Source of the DNA: Clostridia bacterium
GTDB taxonomy: Bacteria; Bacillota; Clostridia; Christensenellales; Borkfalkiaceae
Assembly: GCA_017466825.1 (NCBI GenBank)
Contig: JAFTTJ010000005.1
Location: forward strand, 59,022 to 123,021
Length of the DNA stretch: 64,000 nucleotides
Direction: 5' to 3'
Shown here: piece after piece, positions 59,340-64,000 of the stretch
Layout: the number at the start of each line of letters is the position of its first letter
How positions within the stretch are numbered: the stretch's first letter is position 1
Notes under the pieces: generated by a model
Seen by the model: the letters and a program-made list of their open reading frames with translations, nothing else
What the model was told of the DNA's origin: nothing
Databases searched by the model: none
Translations under genes and position numbers: made by a program

Positions 59340-62300
59340 TTACACGGACGATTTCTGTTGGGGTTTATGTCGTCTAATTCTATAATTCTCATCATCTGTG
59401 GGATCAATATAATACTCGTATATCCAACCTTTACGTTTAATTTTAATCAGAATCTCTTCGTTTTCTATGCACACAGCAAATCTGGGTTTCTTTCTGGATT
59501 CAAAGATGTTTTCAAAATCCTTTCTTCCTATTAAAGCAAATGCGTGTGCACACTGTTCTCGGGACATTAACGGTATGGATTCGGTTAACAACGACAATTT
59601 ATCGGCATCATCCAAATTTGTTGCTCTGAGTAATTCTTCAACAAGAAGCCAAGATACATCTTGAGGTGCATTAATTATCTGAGCTACTTTCTTTATAGCG
59701 TCATTCAATACAAAGAGTTTTACCTCCGCGCTTTGGTTGTGATACTCTTTTCGCAAATATTTTAGATCCGATTCTTCTAAGTTGTTTTCTAAAATAAACG
59801 ATTTCACCAAAGGTGAGTATGCTTTACCCACAACAGAAATTGAGTTCGAAGTAAATGCCAACAAAGCAATTTTGTGCTCATCGGCGACATCCCAATCCAA
59901 AATTCTTATTAACTCATCAAATGAAAATATGTCTACATTCATCATTTCAACATATACATCGAAATATCTTTTAATAAAATGATCGCATACTTCAGAATAT
60001 TTCTCACGTAAAGTCTCCAACGACTTTTCATTCATTTTGATAACGCTGCCGTCAATCAATATCTTCATTTTGTCATTGGGGACATTTTCCACAGGGAAGT
60101 CTTCGGGATAAACGCGTCTCATGGAGAGCAAAATTTGCCTGTATTTTTCATTTTCAATTTCAAAACTCTTTAGGCAAGCAGTAAACAATTCGGACTTAAA
60201 ATCGTCCTCACTGATGTCAACTTTACTCATGTCTATATCACGTGGAAATGCATTGATATAGCGCACCAAAGCGGAAGTGAAAAGTTTTTTAGAGAAATAA
60301 TACGATACAATGTTGTTTTCCGAAAAATCAATTATCCCATCATCAAGACATTGATCCCAAAGATCAATATCTGCAATTGCGGTAAGCATATTAATTGTAG
60401 TCTTTAAATTAGCGATGTATGCCAATTTAATTTCATTTGAAACGCAATTATTATTGATTATTGTAAGCGCAGCTTCTTTTTCATCATTAATACTATCCGA
60501 ACAATTACCAAGAATCTCCATCAAATACGTTTCTATATTATCATCAATATATTTGCATAACGGAGATTCTTTATTTGCGCTAACCAAAGAATAGTTTTTA
60601 TGTTGGATGTCATCTTTTGAATCAAATTGCTCCATTACGCATAGCATAAGTTCAATGTTTCTAAAATTAATAACATATAAATCGTTTTCATATACTGCTT
60701 TAAAAAGATGTTTATCGGATATATGATAATCAATCGACCTAAATTTAATATCAAGTTCTTTAAACGCCTCTATCAAACGATCAATCTTTGGCGATTCAAT
60801 CTCCAAGTAGGCAGATGATTCTTCTATATAATGCGACAAGCAGCCATCAATATCAATTTTGGGAAAGAGATCAAACGAAGAATAATACAATGTATAAACA
60901 GAATATTCATGAACCATTTTGGAAGTAAACGAATTGGATTCTATAATCTCTTTAAACAAGCTTGGCCAAAGTCTGTTTAATTTAGCTACAAAAAGATCCC
61001 ACTTCCTAAAATAACTTAGAAACTGTCTAACAAAATCAATATTATGATTGTCTGAAATCTGCTTCACCAAAAGCTCAAGTTGCTTTGAGGTAGGCATTTC
61101 TTCAATTAGATACTTTAGCAAATAGAAATTCAGTGTTTCTTTCTCTTCGAAATCAGAAATGTCCAGTCTTGATACAACTAATCTTAGATCTTTTAATTCG
61201 TATGTACTTTCTTTGGCTTTTTTATCAGTTACACTACGCAAAAAAATCTTATCAACTCTGTTTATACTGTTTTCGTAGAAATAAGTCATATAATCAGCAT
61301 AGGTTTCGTCAATATAGCCATTTCTAACCAAGTATTTTAAAAGAGCAAAATATTCACTACCTTTGATTTCGTTATAATTCTCTTTTTCCCCAATTTCATT
61401 AATCGTAATAATTTTGAAAATCTCATCAATATTGTCACGATTAATTATCTCCTTAAGGGTAGCAGACTGAAGCTTTATAAGATTGATTTTAAGTTCATCA
61501 AGTTCTTTATTCAATACATTGTTTCGATCCGCCAATTTGTTTATAATTGCATCTTTTCTTTTGGGCAACTCTTCCTTTTGCCACTGGTTATATTCATCCT
61601 GTTTTTGGCGACGAATTGTGTATGATGCATTATCCGCATTATTTCGCTTCGCAACCTTTACTGCTTCTAACTCTTCCAAGGATTCCAATTCTTCATTTTT
61701 GCAATATTGAATTTCCTCCTCTTTAGCATCAATTTGATCTTTAAGTTTGCATTCTTCGATTTTTATAAAATCGCTTTTCTTATCAAATAACGAATATATA
61801 AATCCTCTTCCAAGTTGTAAATCGCTAAAATCTCTTGGGAACAAATTCTTATATGTAATTAACGCAAGCATTTTATTATAATCAAGTTCGGTTGTATTGA
61901 CTCGTTTGTAATACACTAAAAACTCATTACATATATTTTTCAAAAGTCGCATATCGTCAACATATAATGATAATCCTTGCAAAAACTTATCATTTAAGTT
62001 GTCATACATGCCGCTTTTGCGCAGATGTAAAATAAACTGATCGTATGCGTTTGTTCCATCCAATACGGGGACAATTGGAACAATGTAATCAAAAAATTTT
62101 GTGCGATCCTTCGATACAAAAACATCATCTCTCAACAAATAAATAAACCGAAGCGGCTTTTCGGCTTTCTTCTTTTCAAGTTGAACATTTACTAAAGTAT
62201 TTACCTCGCGCAACCGTTCGAATATTCTATTGATTTCAAACCTATCCATATCTTCAAAAACGATCGCATCAACATCTGAATTTTCAAAAAGGTATAAAAC

Positions 62301-62969
62301 TTCATTTAGATATTTATCAAAATAAGATTCTTCTTTGTTTTCGAAAATCTCAATTTCTGTTCCTTGCACGTTAACTTTTTTAAATATCTTTTTGTTTTTT
62401 TGAAGAACGATTAACTGATGAGCAAAGAAATATGACAAAACAAGTATTAATATACCAGCTATTATCTGTGCATACGGAGATATGCTAAGCTTCAAAACAG
62501 ATCCAAGCCATCCAGGAAAAACGGATATAAAAGCCTTCCAGTTATCATACAGAGCCAGAAAAAGCGTAGCGATTACCGTTATTATAAAAGATAACGCTAT
62601 CTTAATAACGCTCCATTTGGTCACATTCTGCTTTATTTTAAAATTTGTTTGAGGAATTTTCTCAGGTGGTATCTGATGAATGAGCTGATTAAGAATTTTA
62701 CCCTCTAAAATTGACTCTTGCTTTCTTTCATCCAGATCATCTTTATCCCCATTATCAAAATGAGCCAATGAAATATGCATAAAACTTTTTTCTTTATGAA
62801 GCTTCTTATACGACGCCAAAACGCTACTTTTACCAGCACCATACGCTCCAGAAATTGCAATATTCCTAACATCTGCGGATGAAAATGCAAAATCAAGGGC
62901 TTCCTCATAAACCTCGATATTTACATTTTCGTTTAAAGTCAATTTTTCAAAATGCAAATTATTTTTCAC
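59340..62969 (-). CDS. YobI-type membrane-associated P-loop NTPase, 1,209 aa
   Basis: Walker A GAYGAGKSS (residues 41-49) is followed by two membrane helices (about 118-140 and 165-190), then Walker B AIVFEDMDRF and the sensor-like RFIYLLRDDVF, as in KAP/YobI NTPases, where the nucleotide domain is interrupted by membrane segments. A long coiled coil (about 405-500: KDQIDAKEEEIQYC, LNKELDELKINLIKL) leads to a roughly 650-residue alpha-helical repeat-like region of unknown role. The YobI family of Bacillus is known by sequence; its function is not established. It is the third gene of an operon with a deformylase and a kinase, 18 bases after the former. Possible role: a membrane-coupled defence or surveillance NTPase. 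Confidence 0.82.
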   Translation of the reverse strand: MKNNLHFEKLTLNENVNIEVYEEALDFAFSSADVRNIAISGAYGAGKSSVLASYKKLHKEKSFMHISLAHFDNGDKDDLDERKQESILEGKILNQLIHQIPPEKIPQTNFKIKQNVTKWSVIKIALSFIITVIATLFLALYDNWKAFISVFPGWLGSVLKLSISPYAQIIAGILILVLSYFFAHQLIVLQKNKKIFKKVNVQGTEIEIFENKEESYFDKYLNEVLYLFENSDVDAIVFEDMDRFEINRIFERLREVNTLVNVQLEKKKAEKPLRFIYLLRDDVFVSKDRTKFFDYIVPIVPVLDGTNAYDQFILHLRKSGMYDNLNDKFLQGLSLYVDDMRLLKNICNEFLVYYKRVNTTELDYNKMLALITYKNLFPRDFSDLQLGRGFIYSLFDKKSDFIKIEECKLKDQIDAKEEEIQYCKNEELESLEELEAVKVAKRNNADNASYTIRRQKQDEYNQWQKEELPKRKDAIINKLADRNNVLNKELDELKINLIKLQSATLKEIINRDNIDEIFKIITINEIGEKENYNEIKGSEYFALLKYLVRNGYIDETYADYMTYFYENSINRVDKIFLRSVTDKKAKESTYELKDLRLVVSRLDISDFEEKETLNFYLLKYLIEEMPTSKQLELLVKQISDNHNIDFVRQFLSYFRKWDLFVAKLNRLWPSLFKEIIESNSFTSKMVHEYSVYTLYYSSFDLFPKIDIDGCLSHYIEESSAYLEIESPKIDRLIEAFKELDIKFRSIDYHISDKHLFKAVYENDLYVINFRNIELMLCVMEQFDSKDDIQHKNYSLVSANKESPLCKYIDDNIETYLMEILGNCSDSINDEKEAALTIINNNCVSNEIKLAYIANLKTTINMLTAIADIDLWDQCLDDGIIDFSENNIVSYYFSKKLFTSALVRYINAFPRDIDMSKVDISEDDFKSELFTACLKSFEIENEKYRQILLSMRRVYPEDFPVENVPNDKMKILIDGSVIKMNEKSLETLREKYSEVCDHFIKRYFDVYVEMMNVDIFSFDELIRILDWDVADEHKIALLAFTSNSISVVGKAYSPLVKSFILENNLEESDLKYLRKEYHNQSAEVKLFVLNDAIKKVAQIINAPQDVSWLLVEELLRATNLDDADKLSLLTESIPLMSREQCAHAFALIGRKDFENIFESRKKPRFAVCIENEEILIKIKRKGWIYEYYIDPTDDENYRIRRHKPQQKSSV

Positions 62970-62987
62970 GTTTATCCCTCATTTCGG

Positions 62988-63413
62988 TTATATTAGTACA
63001 CCGTTACAATGATCCACCTCGTGCTGAATGATCTGTGCCGTCCAGCCGGTGTAGGTCTTGAGGCGAGTCAGCAGTTCCAAGGTCTGATATTTGACCTTGA
63101 TGGATTTATAGCGTTTACAAGGTCTCGGACCGCCGAGAAGTGACAGACAGCCTTCCTCGGTGTCGTACGCGCCGCCTTTCTTTATAATCTCGGGATTGAG
63201 CATCACCGTATACGTAGGGGCTCGTCCACTTTCGTCGAGAAAGGCGATGATACGCTTGCGCACACCGATCATATTTGCCGCCATGCCGACACAGCTTTCT
63301 CTGTGCGCCATCAGCGTGTCAAGCAAGTCCTGTGCGACCTGCAAATCTTCTTTTGTTGCGATCTCCGACTTTCCTGCAAGAAATATCGGATCGTGCATAA
63401 GTTCTTTGATCAT
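62988..63413 (-). CDS. def: Divergent peptide deformylase
   Basis: A 141-residue metalloenzyme of the deformylase family. Motif II EEGCLSLLG and motif III IIQHEVDH (HExxH) keep the Cys and two His metal ligands and the catalytic Glu. Motif I, normally G-x-G-x-A-A-x-Q, reads CVGMAANM, with Met in place of the Gln that stabilises the transition state. This fits a divergent paralogue group of Clostridia rather than the housekeeping enzyme. It starts four bases after the kinase stop and ends 18 bases before the NTPase gene. Confidence 0.88.
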   Translation of the reverse strand: MIKELMHDPIFLAGKSEIATKEDLQVAQDLLDTLMAHRESCVGMAANMIGVRKRIIAFLDESGRAPTYTVMLNPEIIKKGGAYDTEEGCLSLLGGPRPCKRYKSIKVKYQTLELLTRLKTYTGWTAQIIQHEVDHCNGVLI

Positions 63414-63417
63414 TTCT

Positions 63418-64000
63418 TTACTCCATCAATCCAAAATGCTTGGCGATCATATCGCAAACCTGTTCTCTTGTATCCAAGCCGTTATCCTCACGCACAACCG
63501 TGAAAAATCCGCTGTTTGCGTATTCGTCGTAGTGCTCCTTGCTGTTGATTCGGGCAAGTCCTTGGCGATAGTTTTCCATTACTGCCGCAGGATCGTCGCA
63601 ACTATCGATCACATTTAAGAGAAACTGCTTTTCCGGATCACTTCGGTCGAAGAAGCGCTCGACGCTCATAGATTGAGGTGAAAGCATCACCGCAACGTGA
63701 TCGTAATCTGTGATTTCTTTCAGTATATCGATGGGAATACAGGTGTCCACAATCACCTTCTTATCTTGCGATATGGTGATCAACTCGGCGACCTCAAACT
63801 CTGCTGCCTCGCGACCGACGGCATAGAGCCAACGTTCATATTCCTCGGGGGTGCGGGTGACGAAATCTTTCCAATCCGTGAGGCTTCGGTTGTAGCAGAG
63901 GTCGGGGTGCGTTTCGGGCGTCGCTACGATCTCGGATACCGCCATATGATAGTTTTCGCCGCAACAAATCATATCGTAACGCTCGGCAAGCATCTTCACG
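63418..64000 (-). CDS. P-loop kinase-like protein, N-terminus cut by window edge
   Basis: At least 193 residues are visible, from KMLAERYDMICCGENYHM. In nucleoside/nucleotide-type kinases the P-loop (GxxGxGKS) sits directly before a segment of this kind, so it should lie just outside the window; the visible start codon is not the real one. Features: KKVIVDTCIPIDILKEI (strand with acidic residue), VAVMLSPQSMSVERFFDR (lid-like), and an Arg-containing helix. I infer a small-molecule kinase; substrate unknown. First visible gene of the kinase-deformylase-NTPase operon. Confidence 0.6.
   Translation of the reverse strand, partial: VKMLAERYDMICCGENYHMAVSEIVATPETHPDLCYNRSLTDWKDFVTRTPEEYERWLYAVGREAAEFEVAELITISQDKKVIVDTCIPIDILKEITDYDHVAVMLSPQSMSVERFFDRSDPEKQFLLNVIDSCDDPAAVMENYRQGLARINSKEHYDEYANSGFFTVVREDNGLDTREQVCDMIAKHFGLME

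Overview
The window looks like a low-GC Firmicutes (Clostridia-like) chromosome. The evidence is a SpoVT/SpoVB-like/YabN cluster in the order known from Bacillus, an hrcA-grpE-dnaK-dnaJ operon behind a CIRCE operator, an L27 with the Firmicutes-type N-terminal extension, and sigma-A promoters of the TTGACA-17-TATAAT form. The many carbohydrate genes (hexuronate pathway, GH106-type rhamnosidase, beta-mannosidase) fit a gut or rumen plant-glycan user. Species cannot be named from the sequence alone.

Layout. 1-7.5 kb: the end-truncated hisS, then (all on the minus strand) xpt, a BMP-type nucleoside lipoprotein, its ABC ATPase and two permeases, forming a purine salvage unit whose first gene sits behind an attenuator-like leader. 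7.5-14.3 kb: uxaB-uxaA-uxaC-eda-kdgK, a full route from galacturonate/glucuronate intermediates to pyruvate plus glyceraldehyde-3-phosphate, with a divergent AraC-type regulator sharing overlapping promoters. 14.3-18.9 kb: VanW-like protein, SecB-like protein, pyrophosphatase, MarR regulator, a tRNA-Val(GAC) with a decayed neighbour, and an SLC13/ArsB-type permease. 19.0-24.9 kb: a 42-aa micro-ORF translationally coupled to a 1,890-aa secreted repeat protein ending in a Hint (intein-like) domain. 25-32 kb: pyruvate kinase, GH106-like enzyme, OGG1-like glycosylase, L27 and L21. 32-37 kb: the heat-shock operon. 37-49 kb: a 37-aa secreted peptide gene, the spoVT-spoVB-like-yabN-dus line with RNA-modifying and housekeeping genes, DegV, GNAT, beta-mannosidase and a YwaF-like membrane protein.

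From about 49.5 kb base composition and gene type change. An unassigned TIM-barrel-like glycosidase, GrpB-like and VOC proteins lead into an integrative element: two tandem tyrosine recombinases of markedly higher GC, a ribbon-helix-helix-like protein, an HTH replication-type protein, an excisionase, a structured probable noncoding RNA, direct repeats, small accessory genes, and a cargo operon (P-loop kinase fragment, divergent peptide deformylase, 1,209-aa YobI-type membrane NTPase). Three genes or operons in the element share one distinctive promoter-like box. The element runs past the right edge.

The best candidates for undescribed biology are the kinase-deformylase-YobI operon, the roughly 190-nt RNA at 57.7-57.9 kb, the shared promoter box, the Hint-tailed surface protein with its micro-ORF, and the 37-aa peptide gene with its own consensus promoter and terminator.
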